Assembly (NCBI RefSeq): GCF_009176975.1
Contig: NZ_WEZG01000005.1
Span: 186,001-250,000 of the forward strand
Length of the DNA: 64,000 bases
Origin: Aureimonas psammosilenae
GTDB taxonomy: Bacteria > Pseudomonadota > Alphaproteobacteria > Rhizobiales > Rhizobiaceae
Direction: 5' to 3'
This document shows positions 13,560 through 22,898 of the stretch, piece after piece. The notes below the pieces were generated by a model, which did not search any database, was not told the DNA's origin, and worked only from the letters and a program-made list of their open reading frames with translations. A program made the position numbers and the translations under genes. Each line of letters begins with the position of its first letter. Within the stretch, counting starts at the first letter, position 1.

Positions 13560-13769
13560 ATGAAGATCAGCGCGCGCAATCAGCTCAAGGGCAAGATCCT
13601 GGAGATCACCAAGGGCGCGACCACCGCTCACGTGCGCATCGAGCTTGCCGGCGGCGCGGTCGTCACCTCCTCCATCACCAACGCGGCGGTGGACGAACTC
13701 GGCTTGACGGTCGGGGCCGAGGCTTATGCGGTGGTGAAGGCATCGGACGTGATGATCGCGGTCGACTGA
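13560..13769 (+). CDS. Molbindin: molybdopterin-binding (TOBE/Mop) protein
   Basis: A single Mop/TOBE domain of 69 aa (MKISARNQLKGKILEITKG, VVTSSITNAAVDELGLTVG, AYAVVKASDVMIAVD), the minimal molbindin size. Such proteins bind molybdate or tungstate as oligomers and are thought to store or buffer it in the cytosol. It stands alone. A near-palindrome CTCGTATATGAG lies about 58 bp upstream and may be a promoter or operator. Confidence 0.88.
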   Translation: MKISARNQLKGKILEITKGATTAHVRIELAGGAVVTSSITNAAVDELGLTVGAEAYAVVKASDVMIAVD

Positions 13770-13899
13770 ACGCCTCGCGAGGTTGAACAGTCCGTGACCC
13801 GCAGCGGCGAACGGTCCCGTGAACCTTTCGCCGCTCGCCGCTGTTGCATCCCGAAGTTTGGTTGGCCGGCTGGCCGCAACGAGGGAAGCGCGGGCGTTC

Positions 13900-14907
13900 A
13901 TGAATACAGTGGTTGTCACCGGAGGAAGCGCCGGGATCGGGCTTGCGATCGCCGACCGGTTCGCCCGAAGCGGCTGGCAGGTCGCAATCCTGGCGCGCGA
14001 CGAGGCGCGGCTGGCGGCGGCCAAAGCCATGCTGGAGCGTCGCGGAACCAAGGTTCTGGCGATCGCCGCCGATGTCGCCGATGTGGGCAAGGTGAACGAG
14101 GCGGCGGCGAAGGTCATCACTGAACTCGGCGGCATCGATGCCTGGGTCAACAATGCCATGTCGACCGTGGTCGCCAAGGCCGACAAGATCACCCCGGAGG
14201 AATATCTCCGCGTCACTGAGACCACTTACCTGTCGCAGGTCTACGGGACGCTCGCCGCGCTTCGCCATATGCGAGAACGGCGGCGCGGGGCGATCATCCA
14301 AGTCTCGTCGGGTCTTGCCATCCGCTCCGCGCCGCTTCAGGCGGCGTATTGCGGTGCGAAGGCGGCGGTCGGGGGCTTCACCGATTCTCTGCGCTCGGAA
14401 CTCATCGCCGACAATTGCCCGGTGACGCTCAGCACCATCTACCTTCCCGCCGTCAACACGCCCCAGCCGGGCTGGGCCCGCAACCGGACGGGACACGAGC
14501 AGGTGATCCCCGATCCGCTCTTCGATCCCAGGCTCTGCGCCGAAGCGGTTTATTCCGCGGTTCTCGATCCGCAGCGGGAAGTCTGGGTCGGCCGCTCGAC
14601 TCTGATGATGACGCTCGCGCAGGCCATTGCCCCGAGCTTCGCCGACCGCAAGGCCGCCGGCATGATCGGCCAGCAGCAGGGCCGCCCGATGCCGCCGCGC
14701 GAGGGTAATCTCGATGCGCCCGTACCGGGACCGGCCAGCATCGACGGCGATTCGAAGGAGCGCACGCTCGGCACGAGGCACGAATTCATCACCAGCCGGC
14801 ATCTCGATCTGTTGAAGGTCGGGGCGGTCGGCGGGCTGCTTCTGGCCGGCGCGCTGGCCCGGCGCGTTCTGTCCGCCGGCCGGCCAAGACGACTGGACCG
14901 CTGGTAA
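13900..14907 (+). CDS. Short-chain dehydrogenase/reductase with C-terminal extension
   Basis: SDR of 335 aa. The nucleotide motif is TGGSAGIG, the structural motif is NNAMS (in place of NNAG), the catalytic serine lies in IQVSSGLA and the Tyr-Lys pair in YCGAK. The family usually ends near 250 aa; this one carries about 80 more residues ending in a hydrophobic segment (VGAVGGLLLAGALARRVL) and a basic tail, so it may attach to a membrane. The substrate is unknown. ATG at 13900 is selected because the Rossmann fold begins there. Confidence 0.85.
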   Translation: MNTVVVTGGSAGIGLAIADRFARSGWQVAILARDEARLAAAKAMLERRGTKVLAIAADVADVGKVNEAAAKVITELGGIDAWVNNAMSTVVAKADKITPEEYLRVTETTYLSQVYGTLAALRHMRERRRGAIIQVSSGLAIRSAPLQAAYCGAKAAVGGFTDSLRSELIADNCPVTLSTIYLPAVNTPQPGWARNRTGHEQVIPDPLFDPRLCAEAVYSAVLDPQREVWVGRSTLMMTLAQAIAPSFADRKAAGMIGQQQGRPMPPREGNLDAPVPGPASIDGDSKERTLGTRHEFITSRHLDLLKVGAVGGLLLAGALARRVLSAGRPRRLDRW

Positions 14908-14910
14908 GCC

Positions 14911-15273
14911 CTATCGAACGGCGGCGGCCTTTTCGATCGAAGGCTGCCACCGCCCGTTGGTGAACGGGCTTCCTTCCGAAAGGGGGCTCGGCTCCAGCCA
15001 GGAAGCGCCGGCGCTGCGTGCGAAGGCGACGAGCGTCTCTTTTGCCAACGTGCCGCCGACCGTTCGGCGGCACAGGCGACCGCCTTTCTCGGCTGGCACG
15101 ACGCTCGCATCGGAGCAGGCTGCGAAAGTTCCGTGAGCCATCGGCCGGTCGATCTCGTTATGCGCCACGGCGTTCAGCGTCGCCATGACGAAGGTGGACG
15201 CGGCGAGACGGATCGCTGCCCGGCGCAGAAAGGCGGGCGACACCGAACGGGCAAACCACCGAAAACTCTTCAT
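14911..15273 (-). CDS. Hypothetical small protein, possibly exported
   Basis: A 120 aa protein that I do not recognise. ATG at 15273 has a good AAGGAG site 9 bp upstream. The N-terminus is basic then hydrophobic (RRAAIRLAASTFVMATLNAV), compatible with an export signal or membrane anchor. The remainder has two cysteines (FAACSDAS and GRLCRRTVGG) and a Ser/Pro/Trp-rich tail. The stop lies 3 bp after the convergent dehydrogenase stop. Confidence 0.5.
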   Translation of the reverse strand: MKSFRWFARSVSPAFLRRAAIRLAASTFVMATLNAVAHNEIDRPMAHGTFAACSDASVVPAEKGGRLCRRTVGGTLAKETLVAFARSAGASWLEPSPLSEGSPFTNGRWQPSIEKAAAVR

Positions 15274-15435
15274 GAACTCGATCTCCTTGAACGGGATCGA
15301 GAATGCCAAAGCTTCCGGGTGGCTTGGGGGCGGGGGCGTTACGGGATGTAACGAAGCGGGGCGCACTGTGTCGCCCTTTCGCAACAGTGGCTTTTTCCGG
15401 CTCCCGGCGCGGCAAGGTTTCAGTTCTGCCGCACC

Positions 15436-15930
15436 TCAAGCCCCGCGCGAGCGCGCGTCGTCGCCGCTTTCCTTCACCACTTCCATCACGACATTGGTGG
15501 AGGTGCTCGCCACATAGGGCAGGGTGGAGATCAACTCGCCCAGAACGCGGCGATAGCGCCGGATGTCGGGCGTCCTGATCTTCAGAAGATAATCGAAACG
15601 GCTCGCGATCATGTGGCACTCCTCCACCTCGCGAATCTTCTTCACCGCCGCGTTGAAGCTGCCGAGCGCTTCCTCATGCGTATGGGTGAGCTTCACCTCC
15701 GCGAAGGCCACATGGTCGAGATCGAGCTTGGCGGGATTGAGCACCGCGCGAAAGCCCTCGATATAGCCGTCCTTCACCAGCCGCTTGAACCGGATCTGAC
15801 AGGGCGTCTTCGACAATCCGACCTTGGCCGCCAGATCCGTCACCGAGATGCGCCCGTCGCGGGCGAGGATTTCGAGGATCTTCAGATCGAACTGGTCGAG
15901 ATCGCTAGTGTTCGGCCTATCCATGGGCAT
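15436..15930 (-). CDS. putR: Lrp/AsnC-family activator of proline catabolism (PutR)
   Basis: Regulator of 164 aa. An N-terminal HTH (LDQFDLKILEILARDGRISVTDLAAKVGLSKTPCQ) precedes the RAM ligand domain. SKTPCQIRFKRL is the recognition helix region typical of PutR. In alphaproteobacteria this Lrp-type protein binds proline and activates the divergent putA gene, which is present here 137 bp away. The ATG at 15930 is followed by a second possible start at 15924. Confidence 0.88.
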   Translation of the reverse strand: MPMDRPNTSDLDQFDLKILEILARDGRISVTDLAAKVGLSKTPCQIRFKRLVKDGYIEGFRAVLNPAKLDLDHVAFAEVKLTHTHEEALGSFNAAVKKIREVEECHMIASRFDYLLKIRTPDIRRYRRVLGELISTLPYVASTSTNVVMEVVKESGDDARSRGA

Positions 15931-16066
15931 TATGGCGAGAAGCAGGGCTTCGATTTGGTTCGATCGCCTACGATCTAGCCAAAGAATGGTCCGATGTCAC
16001 GTCATGGTCGGTGGTAGGATAGGGCTTCATACCCATTCCCCTCGATCACGCCGCGTGAGGCCTTCG
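15931..16066. promoter_or_regulatory. putR-putA divergent control region
   Basis: The 136 bp gap carries both promoters and by family precedent the PutR sites. It contains several loosely repeated GGTTCGATC/CCTACGATC/GGTCCGATG elements spaced roughly a helical turn or two apart, but no clean dyad is evident by eye. Confidence 0.45.
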
Positions 16067-19000
16067 ATGTCCACCGCACCTTTCGCCGATTTCGCCCCGC
16101 CGATCGCCGCACAGACGCCGTTGCGCCAGGCGATCACCGCCGCTTATCGCCGTCCCGAGCCCGAATGCCTTCCGCCCCTCGTGGAAGCTGCGCGGCTGCC
16201 GGCCGAGATGAAAGGCGCCGTTGCGCAAACGGCGCGGCGCCTGATCGAGGCGCTGCGGGCCAAGCACAAGGGCACCGGCGTCGAAGGGCTCGTGCGCGAA
16301 TATTCGCTGTCGAGCCAGGAGGGCGTCGCGCTGATGTGCCTCGCCGAAGCGCTTCTGCGTATCCCCGACACCGCGACGCGCGACGCGCTGATCCGCGACA
16401 AGATTTCGGACGGGGACTGGAAGTCGCATGTCGGCGGCGGGCGCTCGCTTTTCGTCAACGCCGCGACCTGGGGCCTCGTCGTTACCGGTCGGCTGACGGC
16501 CACCGTCAACGACCGAAACCTTTCGGCGGCCTTGACGCGGCTCATCGCGCGTTGCGGCGAGCCGGTGATCCGGCGCGGCGTCGACATGGCGATGCGGATG
16601 ATGGGCGAACAGTTCGTCACCGGCGAAACCATCGAGGAAGCGCTGAAGCGCGCTCGGCCGCTGGAAGCGCGAGGCTTCCGTTATTCCTACGACATGCTCG
16701 GCGAGGCGGCGACCACGAGCACCGACGCCGACCGCTATTACCGCGACTACGAGAACGCCATCCACGCCATCGGCGGGGCATCGAGAGGGCGGGGCGTTTA
16801 TGAAGGGCCCGGCATCTCGATCAAGCTTTCGGCGCTGCATCCGCGTTATTCGCGCGCGCAAAGCAGGCGCGTCATGGGCGAGCTTCTGCCGCGCGTTCGC
16901 GAACTGGCGATCCTGGCGAAGCGCTACGACATCGGCCTCAACATCGATGCGGAGGAAGCCGACCGGCTGGAGCTTTCGCTCGACCTTCTGGAAACCTTAA
17001 GCTTCGACCCGGCCTTGAAGGGCTGGAACGGCCTCGGCTTCGTGGTGCAGGCCTATGGCAAGCGCTGCCCCTTCGTGCTCGATTGGATCATCGACCTCGC
17101 GCGCCGCTCCGGACGCCGCATCATGGTGCGCCTCGTGAAGGGCGCCTACTGGGACGCCGAGATCAAGCGCGCGCAGCTCGACGGGCTGCCCGACTTCCCG
17201 GTCTATACGCGCAAGATCCATACCGACGTCGCTTATGTCGCCTGCGCGAAGAAGCTCCTCGCCGCGACCGACGCGGTTTTCCCGCAATTTGCCACGCACA
17301 ACGCGCAGTCGCTGGCCGCGATCTATCATCTGGCCGGGCCGGATTTCGAAACTGGCGATTATGAGTTCCAATGCCTCCACGGCATGGGCGAGCCGCTTTA
17401 CGACGAGGTGGTGGGCCGGGAGAAGCTGAACCGGCCGGCGCGCATCTACGCGCCCGTCGGCACGCATGAAACGCTTCTCGCCTATCTCGTGCGCCGCCTT
17501 CTGGAGAACGGCGCGAACTCCTCCTTCGTGAACCGGATTTCCGACCCGGCGATCTCGGTCGACATGCTCGTCGCCGATCCGGCCGATCTCGTTGAAGCGA
17601 TGCCGGTTGTCGGTGCGCCGCATGACGGCATCGCGCTGCCGGCCAAGCTTTTCGGCGAGGAACGACCGAACTCCAGCGGCATCGACCTGTCGAACGAAAC
17701 GTCGCTCGCCGATCTTTCCGCCAAGCTCGCGGCAAGCGCGGAGCGGGAATGGCACGCCGCGCCGCTTCTCGCCGATGGTTTTGCGGAAGGCGAAGCGCGC
17801 GACATCCTGAACCCCGCCGACCGTGGCGACCGCGTCGGGCAGGTGGTCGAACTTGCACCCGGCGAAGCGGGACGGGTGGTGCGCCTCGCTTCCGAGGCCG
17901 CGTCCGGTTGGGCCGCCGTTCCCCCGGCCGAGCGGGCGGCCTGTCTCGACCGCGCCGCCGACATCATGCAGGCGCGCATCGAAACGCTGATGGGCATCGC
18001 GATCCGCGAAGCCGGCAAGACCGCCGCCAATGCGGTCGGCGAAGTGCGCGAGGCGGTGGACTTCCTGCGCTATTACGCGGCGCAGACCCGCCGCACCCTC
18101 GGCCCCTCGCACGGCGCGCTGGGACCGGTAATCTGCATCAGCCCCTGGAACTTCCCGCTCGCGATCTTCACCGGACAGGTCGCCGCCGCGCTCGTCGCCG
18201 GCAATCCGGTGATCGCCAAGCCCGCCGAGCAAACGCCGCTGATCGCCCATGAAGCCGTCCGCATCCTTCACGAAGCGGGCGTGCCGGCATCCGCGCTCCA
18301 GTTCGTGCCGGGCGGCGGCGAACTCGGCGCAGCCCTCGTCGCCGCGCCGGAAACCGCCGGCGTCATGTTCACCGGCTCGACGGAAGTCGCGCGCCTCATC
18401 CAGGCACAGCTTGCCGAACGCCTGTCGGCGGCGGGGCGGCCGATCCCGCTGATCGCCGAAACCGGCGGCCAGAACGCCATGATCGTGGACTCCTCGGCGC
18501 TTGCCGAGCAGGTGGTGGGCGACGTCATCGCCTCCGCCTTCGATTCGGCCGGCCAGCGCTGTTCGGCGCTGCGCGTCCTGTGCCTTCAGGAAGACGTGGC
18601 GGACCGGGTGCTGCACATGCTGAAGGGGGCGCTTGCCGAACTTTCCCTCGGGCGCACGGATCGTATTGCCACCGATATCGGTCCGGTGATCGATGCCGAG
18701 GCCAAGGGGAGCATCGAGGCGCATGTCGAGCGGATGCGCGGCCTCGGCCTTTCCGTCGAGAGCATCGGCCTTCCCGCTGACGCCGCCGAGGGCACCTTCG
18801 TCGCTCCGACGATCATCGAGCTGAAGACGCTTTCCGACCTCGAGCGCGAGGTCTTCGGCCCCGTTCTCCACGTGATCCGCTATCGCCGCGAGGCGCTGGA
18901 TGACCTGATCGAAGAGATCAACGCGTCCGGCTACGGCCTGACTTTCGGGCTTCACACGCGGCTCGACGAGACGATCGCGCATGTGACCGACCGCATCCGC

Positions 19001-19735
19001 GCCGGCAATCTCTACGTCAACCGCAACGTCATCGGCGCCGTGGTGGGCGTCCAACCCTTCGGCGGGCGCGGCCTTTCCGGCACCGGGCCGAAGGCGGGCG
19101 GGCCGCTTTATATCGGACGCCTCGTGGCGAAAGCGCCCGTTCCGCCGCAGCGCAGCGGCGCGATCCATACCGATCCGGCGCTTCTCGACTTCGCGCGCTG
19201 GCTGGATGGCAAGGGAATGGCGAGAGAAGCGGAGGCCGCCCGCGACTTCGCCGAGCGCTCCGCCCTGGGGCTCCGCCGCGAGCTTGCCGGGCCGGTCGGC
19301 GAGTTGAACATCTATGCGCTCCATCCGCGCGGCAAGGTCTTGCTGGCGCCGGAAACGGCGGGCGGACTGGCGCGCCAGATCGCGGCTGCACTCTCCTCGG
19401 GCAACCACATGGCGGTGGATGCGGGGTCCGGCCTTCGCGAGGCCTTCGCCGGACTGCCGGCCACCGTCGCAGCCCGCCTGTCCTGGACGTCCGATTGGAA
19501 TGGAGACGGGCCTTTCTCTGGGGCTCTGGTGGAAGGCGAGCCGGAACGCGTCGCCGCGATCAACCGACGGATCGCCGCGCTCGATGGGCCGCTGGTTCTC
19601 GTCCAGGCGGCAAGAACCGGCGAGATCGCGGGAGACACTGAGGCTTATTGTCTCGACTGGCTTCTCGAAGAAGTCTCGACATCCGTCAACACGGCGGCGG
19701 CCGGCGGCAATGCCAGCCTGATGACGATCGGCTGA
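16067..19735 (+). CDS. putA: Bifunctional proline dehydrogenase / delta-1-pyrroline-5-carboxylate dehydrogenase
   Basis: PutA of 1222 aa converts proline to glutamate in two steps. The FAD-dependent PRODH barrel spans about 110-470 (YEGPGISIKLSALHPRYSRAQ, VRLVKGAYWDAEIKRAQ, FATHNAQ, LHGMGEPLYD). The P5C dehydrogenase half spans about 560-1000, with CISPWNFPLAIFTGQ, LIAETGGQNAMIVD and the nucleophile in GQRCSALR (about C832). A C-terminal domain follows. There is no N-terminal ribbon-helix-helix repressor domain as in E. coli PutA; control falls to PutR instead. It ends 3 bp before the convergent transporter gene. Confidence 0.95.
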   Translation: MSTAPFADFAPPIAAQTPLRQAITAAYRRPEPECLPPLVEAARLPAEMKGAVAQTARRLIEALRAKHKGTGVEGLVREYSLSSQEGVALMCLAEALLRIPDTATRDALIRDKISDGDWKSHVGGGRSLFVNAATWGLVVTGRLTATVNDRNLSAALTRLIARCGEPVIRRGVDMAMRMMGEQFVTGETIEEALKRARPLEARGFRYSYDMLGEAATTSTDADRYYRDYENAIHAIGGASRGRGVYEGPGISIKLSALHPRYSRAQSRRVMGELLPRVRELAILAKRYDIGLNIDAEEADRLELSLDLLETLSFDPALKGWNGLGFVVQAYGKRCPFVLDWIIDLARRSGRRIMVRLVKGAYWDAEIKRAQLDGLPDFPVYTRKIHTDVAYVACAKKLLAATDAVFPQFATHNAQSLAAIYHLAGPDFETGDYEFQCLHGMGEPLYDEVVGREKLNRPARIYAPVGTHETLLAYLVRRLLENGANSSFVNRISDPAISVDMLVADPADLVEAMPVVGAPHDGIALPAKLFGEERPNSSGIDLSNETSLADLSAKLAASAEREWHAAPLLADGFAEGEARDILNPADRGDRVGQVVELAPGEAGRVVRLASEAASGWAAVPPAERAACLDRAADIMQARIETLMGIAIREAGKTAANAVGEVREAVDFLRYYAAQTRRTLGPSHGALGPVICISPWNFPLAIFTGQVAAALVAGNPVIAKPAEQTPLIAHEAVRILHEAGVPASALQFVPGGGELGAALVAAPETAGVMFTGSTEVARLIQAQLAERLSAAGRPIPLIAETGGQNAMIVDSSALAEQVVGDVIASAFDSAGQRCSALRVLCLQEDVADRVLHMLKGALAELSLGRTDRIATDIGPVIDAEAKGSIEAHVERMRGLGLSVESIGLPADAAEGTFVAPTIIELKTLSDLEREVFGPVLHVIRYRREALDDLIEEINASGYGLTFGLHTRLDETIAHVTDRIRAGNLYVNRNVIGAVVGVQPFGGRGLSGTGPKAGGPLYIGRLVAKAPVPPQRSGAIHTDPALLDFARWLDGKGMAREAEAARDFAERSALGLRRELAGPVGELNIYALHPRGKVLLAPETAGGLARQIAAALSSGNHMAVDAGSGLREAFAGLPATVAARLSWTSDWNGDGPFSGALVEGEPERVAAINRRIAALDGPLVLVQAARTGEIAGDTEAYCLDWLLEEVSTSVNTAAAGGNASLMTIG

Positions 19736-19738
19736 GCC

Positions 19739-21148
19739 TCAAGGCCTCGCATCGTCGGGCAGGCGAAGGCGCTTGTCCGACACGGCGTTCACCAGTGCTT
19801 CGTCGTGGCTGACGAGGATCACCGCGCAGCCGTGGCGTTCGGCGGCGTCCAGAAGGAGGTCGATCATCTCCTTCTGCGTGATGAGGTCGAGGCGCGAACT
19901 CGGCTCGTCGGCGACGATCAGGCTGGGCTTCAGAAGAAGGACGCGCAGAAGCGAGAAGCGCTGTAATTCGCCGCCCGATACGTTGCCGGGGCGACGGGAC
20001 AAAAGGGCGGGATGCAGCCTCAGCCGCTCCATGAGGTCCGGGATGCGGGCGCGGTCGAGACGATGGAGCGCGCAAAGGTCGTCCAGGGTTCTCCGCAACA
20101 CCCGGCGCGGCGGAAAGGCGGCGACGGGGTCCTGATAGAGCTTCTGGAAGCTCGACGCGCCCGTGCCCGCCTCCCGGCGCACCGTGCCGGCATCTGGCCG
20201 CACGAGGCCGAGCATCACGTCGCCGAGCGTCGATTTTCCGCAGCCGCTCGGGCCGGTGATCCCAAGGATCTCGCCGGGCCGAACGCTCAAGGACAAATCG
20301 GAGAAAAGCCGCCGGCCGCCGCGCGAAGCGGCGACGCCAGCCATGTCCAGCACCGGCGCGGCCGCCTCGTCGATGCGCGCGGTTCGCTTGGGCCAGCCGC
20401 GTGGATCGGCGTCGATCAGCTTCCGCGTATAGGGATGCGTCGGCTGCGTCAGGACGGCGGACGCTTCGCCCCGTTCCACGATTTCGCCGCGCAGCATGAT
20501 CGCGACCTCGCCGCCGAGCCGGCGCGCGACTTCCAGATCGTGGGTGATGGTGAGAAGCGCGCCGCCTTCGTCGAGACCCTTCTGCAGAAGCGCCACGACA
20601 TCGCCGATGCGCGCGGCGTCGAGACCCTTGGTCGGCTCGTCGGCGACGACGATCCGGGCCCCGCCGGCCCGCGCGCTCGCAAAGGCGAGGCGCTGCGCCA
20701 TGCCGCCCGAAAGCTGGAACGGGAAACGATCGGCGGCCTCCGCCAGTCCAAGACCGGCAAGGTCCGCGGTCGCGGCCTGCCGCGCCTCGTTCTCAGCCTT
20801 GCCGGCGACGAGGTGGTGCGCTTCGGCCACCTGGGGTAGGGCGCGCATGGTCGGGTCGAGGCTGAGCCAGGGCTCCTGCGGCAGAACGGCAAGGGCGCGG
20901 CCCCAGAGGCTGCGCCTCGTTTTCGCGGAGGCGTCTTCGGCAAGGCCGTCGATCTCGACATGGCCGCGCGCCGCGAGGCCTTCGGGCAGGTTGCCGACGA
21001 TGGCCTGCGCCAGGAGGCTCTTGCCCGATCCCGTTTCGCCGATCACCGTCAGCGGGCGACCGGCCTCGACCCGAAGGCTCGTCGGCGACACGATGCGTTG
21101 TCCGTCGGCATGGACCGACACGGCGTCGGCGGAAAGAAGCGTCGTCAT
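19739..21148 (-). CDS. Fused double ATPase of a peptide/nickel-type ABC importer (DppD-DppF fusion)
   Basis: One chain of 469 aa with two ABC domains, normally two proteins. Domain 1 has Walker A GETGSGKS (38-45), signature LSGGMAQR and Walker B IVVADEPTKGLD. Domain 2 has GPSGCGKSTLG, VSGGELQR and LIVADEPSSRLD. The linker HPYTRKLIDADP is the usual Dpp/Opp motif. The second domain is short and lacks the iron-sulfur type C-terminal extension. ATG at 21148 overlaps the upstream permease stop by 4 bp. Confidence 0.9.
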   Translation of the reverse strand: MTTLLSADAVSVHADGQRIVSPTSLRVEAGRPLTVIGETGSGKSLLAQAIVGNLPEGLAARGHVEIDGLAEDASAKTRRSLWGRALAVLPQEPWLSLDPTMRALPQVAEAHHLVAGKAENEARQAATADLAGLGLAEAADRFPFQLSGGMAQRLAFASARAGGARIVVADEPTKGLDAARIGDVVALLQKGLDEGGALLTITHDLEVARRLGGEVAIMLRGEIVERGEASAVLTQPTHPYTRKLIDADPRGWPKRTARIDEAAAPVLDMAGVAASRGGRRLFSDLSLSVRPGEILGITGPSGCGKSTLGDVMLGLVRPDAGTVRREAGTGASSFQKLYQDPVAAFPPRRVLRRTLDDLCALHRLDRARIPDLMERLRLHPALLSRRPGNVSGGELQRFSLLRVLLLKPSLIVADEPSSRLDLITQKEMIDLLLDAAERHGCAVILVSHDEALVNAVSDKRLRLPDDARP

Positions 21149-21963
21149 CGGGCGCGATATCCCGCAAGGAGGTTCAAGGACAGAACCAGGAGAAACACGG
21201 CGGCGACCGGCTGGAGGAGCACGAACGGCGCTTCGGCGTAATAGGGCAGGAGCTCGGTCATCATCAGGCCGAGTTCGGCGGTCGGCGGGCGAAGGCCGAC
21301 GGACACGAAGCCCAGCGCCGCCATGGCCATGATGGCCGTCGCGGCCCCGAATGCGCCGACGGTGAGGATCACCGGCGAGAGTTCGGGCCAAAGGTGATGG
21401 CGCACGATATAGGCCGGGCCGAAGCCGAGAAGACGCGAGGCTTCCACCGCCGGCGAAGCGAGGATCGTGCGGGCCGTCGCCCGCGTCATGCGGAAATATT
21501 CGATCCAGAGTACCAACGAGATCGCCGCATAGATCGCGACGAAGGAGCCGGGAAAGATCGCGCCGACGAGCAGCACGAGAAGGAGGCCGGGCAAGGACAG
21601 GACGATGTCGGCGAGGGTGGACAGGAGCCGGTCCGTCCAGCCGCCCCGCCAGGCGGCGAGGATGCCGAGAAGCGTGCCGGGAATGCCGGCGGTGACCACC
21701 GACAGAAGCGCCAGGAACAACGACAGGCGCACCGCGGAGCCGAGCCGGGCCAGCATGTCGCGGCCGAGATGATCGGTGCCGAGCGGATGCGCGGGACCGG
21801 GACCGGCCAGGATCGCCATGTAGTCCTGACGCGCCGGATCGCTGGACGCCAGCCAGGGGGCGAGAAGGGCGAAGAGGAGGAGAAGGAGAAGCAGCGCCGC
21901 GCCGAGAGGCGCCGAGCGGTTCGGCCGCGACGGGCTTGGGGCAAGCGTGTCGGCGATGGTCAT
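21145..21963 (-). CDS. DppC/NikC-type ABC permease
   Basis: Inner-membrane permease of 272 aa. HPLGTDHLGRDMLARL near residue 60 is the family signature, followed by a binding-protein-dependent transport domain with EASRLLGFGPAYIVRHHLWPE as the EAA-type ATPase contact. About six helices. The start overlaps the DppB stop and the stop overlaps the ATPase start, so the four transporter genes form one operon. Confidence 0.9.
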   Translation of the reverse strand: MTIADTLAPSPSRPNRSAPLGAALLLLLLLFALLAPWLASSDPARQDYMAILAGPGPAHPLGTDHLGRDMLARLGSAVRLSLFLALLSVVTAGIPGTLLGILAAWRGGWTDRLLSTLADIVLSLPGLLLVLLVGAIFPGSFVAIYAAISLVLWIEYFRMTRATARTILASPAVEASRLLGFGPAYIVRHHLWPELSPVILTVGAFGAATAIMAMAALGFVSVGLRPPTAELGLMMTELLPYYAEAPFVLLQPVAAVFLLVLSLNLLAGYRAR

Positions 21964-22898
21964 GCGGCCTCCCTGCCACGCGGGTCGAGAACCCGGTTGG
22001 CGATGTCCACCAGAGCGTTGAGGGCGACGAACATGAGGCCCATCACCAGCGCCGTTCCCTGCACCATCGGCACGTCGCGCTGGACGATGGCGTGAACCAG
22101 GGCATGGCCGATGCCGGGCCAGGCGAAGAGCGTTTCCACCACCACGACGCCCTCGATGAGGATCGCGAGCTGGACGCCGAGATAGGTGACGACGGGCACC
22201 GCGACGTTGCGAAATCCGTGCCGGCGGAAGAGATCGCCCTCCGGCAGACCCTTCAGCCGCGCGAAGGCGTAGTAGGGCGCGGCGACCACTTCGGCCGTCG
22301 CATCGCGGGCGACGCGCGAGGACACGGCGGCAAGGCCGAGCGCCAGCGTGCCCGCCGGCAGGAGGATGGTTCCCGCGCCGCCATGCCCCGCCGCCGGCAG
22401 AAGGCCGAGGGTGAGGGCGAAGACGAGGATCAGAAGAAGGCCGATCACGAAGGGCGGCAGGGCGCGCAGCGTGACCGAAACGAGAAGCAGCGCGCGGTCA
22501 AGAATCCCGCCCGGATGGCGCCCCGCCAGCATGCCGAGCGGCGGGCCGATCATCAGCGACAGGATCACGGCCGCCAGCGCCAGGACGACGGACGCGCCGA
22601 GCTGATGGGACAACTCGTCCAGCACCGGCTCGCCGGACACGAGCGAGCGCCCGAGATCGAGGGTCAGGATGTCCCAGAGCCAAGCCCCGAAGGCGCTCCA
22701 GCCCGGCTTGTCGAGCATGAGTTCGGCCCGGACGGCATTGGCGGCCTCAGTCGAAACGAGGTCGTAGCCGTAGCGTCCGGCTGCGATGCGATAGGCCATG
22801 TCGCCCGGCAAAAGGCGCATCAGCGCGAAGGTGAGGGCGCCGACGAAAACGGCGACGAAGAGCGCTTGGATGAGGCGGGAGCCGAGAACGCGGATCAT
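21960..22898 (-). CDS. DppB/NikB-type ABC permease
   Basis: Inner-membrane permease of 312 aa. MIRVLGSRLIQALFVAVFVGALTF is the first helix; PGD, then DLGRSLVSGEPV, and the ATPase contact FARLKGLPEGDLFRRHGFRN are typical of DppB. VVVETLFAWPGIGHALVHAIVQRDVPMVQG is the conserved C-terminal block. ATG at 22898 overlaps the SBP stop by 4 bp. Confidence 0.9.
   Translation of the reverse strand: MIRVLGSRLIQALFVAVFVGALTFALMRLLPGDMAYRIAAGRYGYDLVSTEAANAVRAELMLDKPGWSAFGAWLWDILTLDLGRSLVSGEPVLDELSHQLGASVVLALAAVILSLMIGPPLGMLAGRHPGGILDRALLLVSVTLRALPPFVIGLLLILVFALTLGLLPAAGHGGAGTILLPAGTLALGLAAVSSRVARDATAEVVAAPYYAFARLKGLPEGDLFRRHGFRNVAVPVVTYLGVQLAILIEGVVVVETLFAWPGIGHALVHAIVQRDVPMVQGTALVMGLMFVALNALVDIANRVLDPRGREAA

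Noticed and set aside
16997-19408. 803-codon open frame antisense to putA
   Set aside because: Arg/His-rich, no recognisable motif, mirror of a clear PutA.
19735-19739. Terminator between convergent putA and the ABC ATPase
   Set aside because: Only 3 bp separate the stops and no stem with a T tract is visible there.
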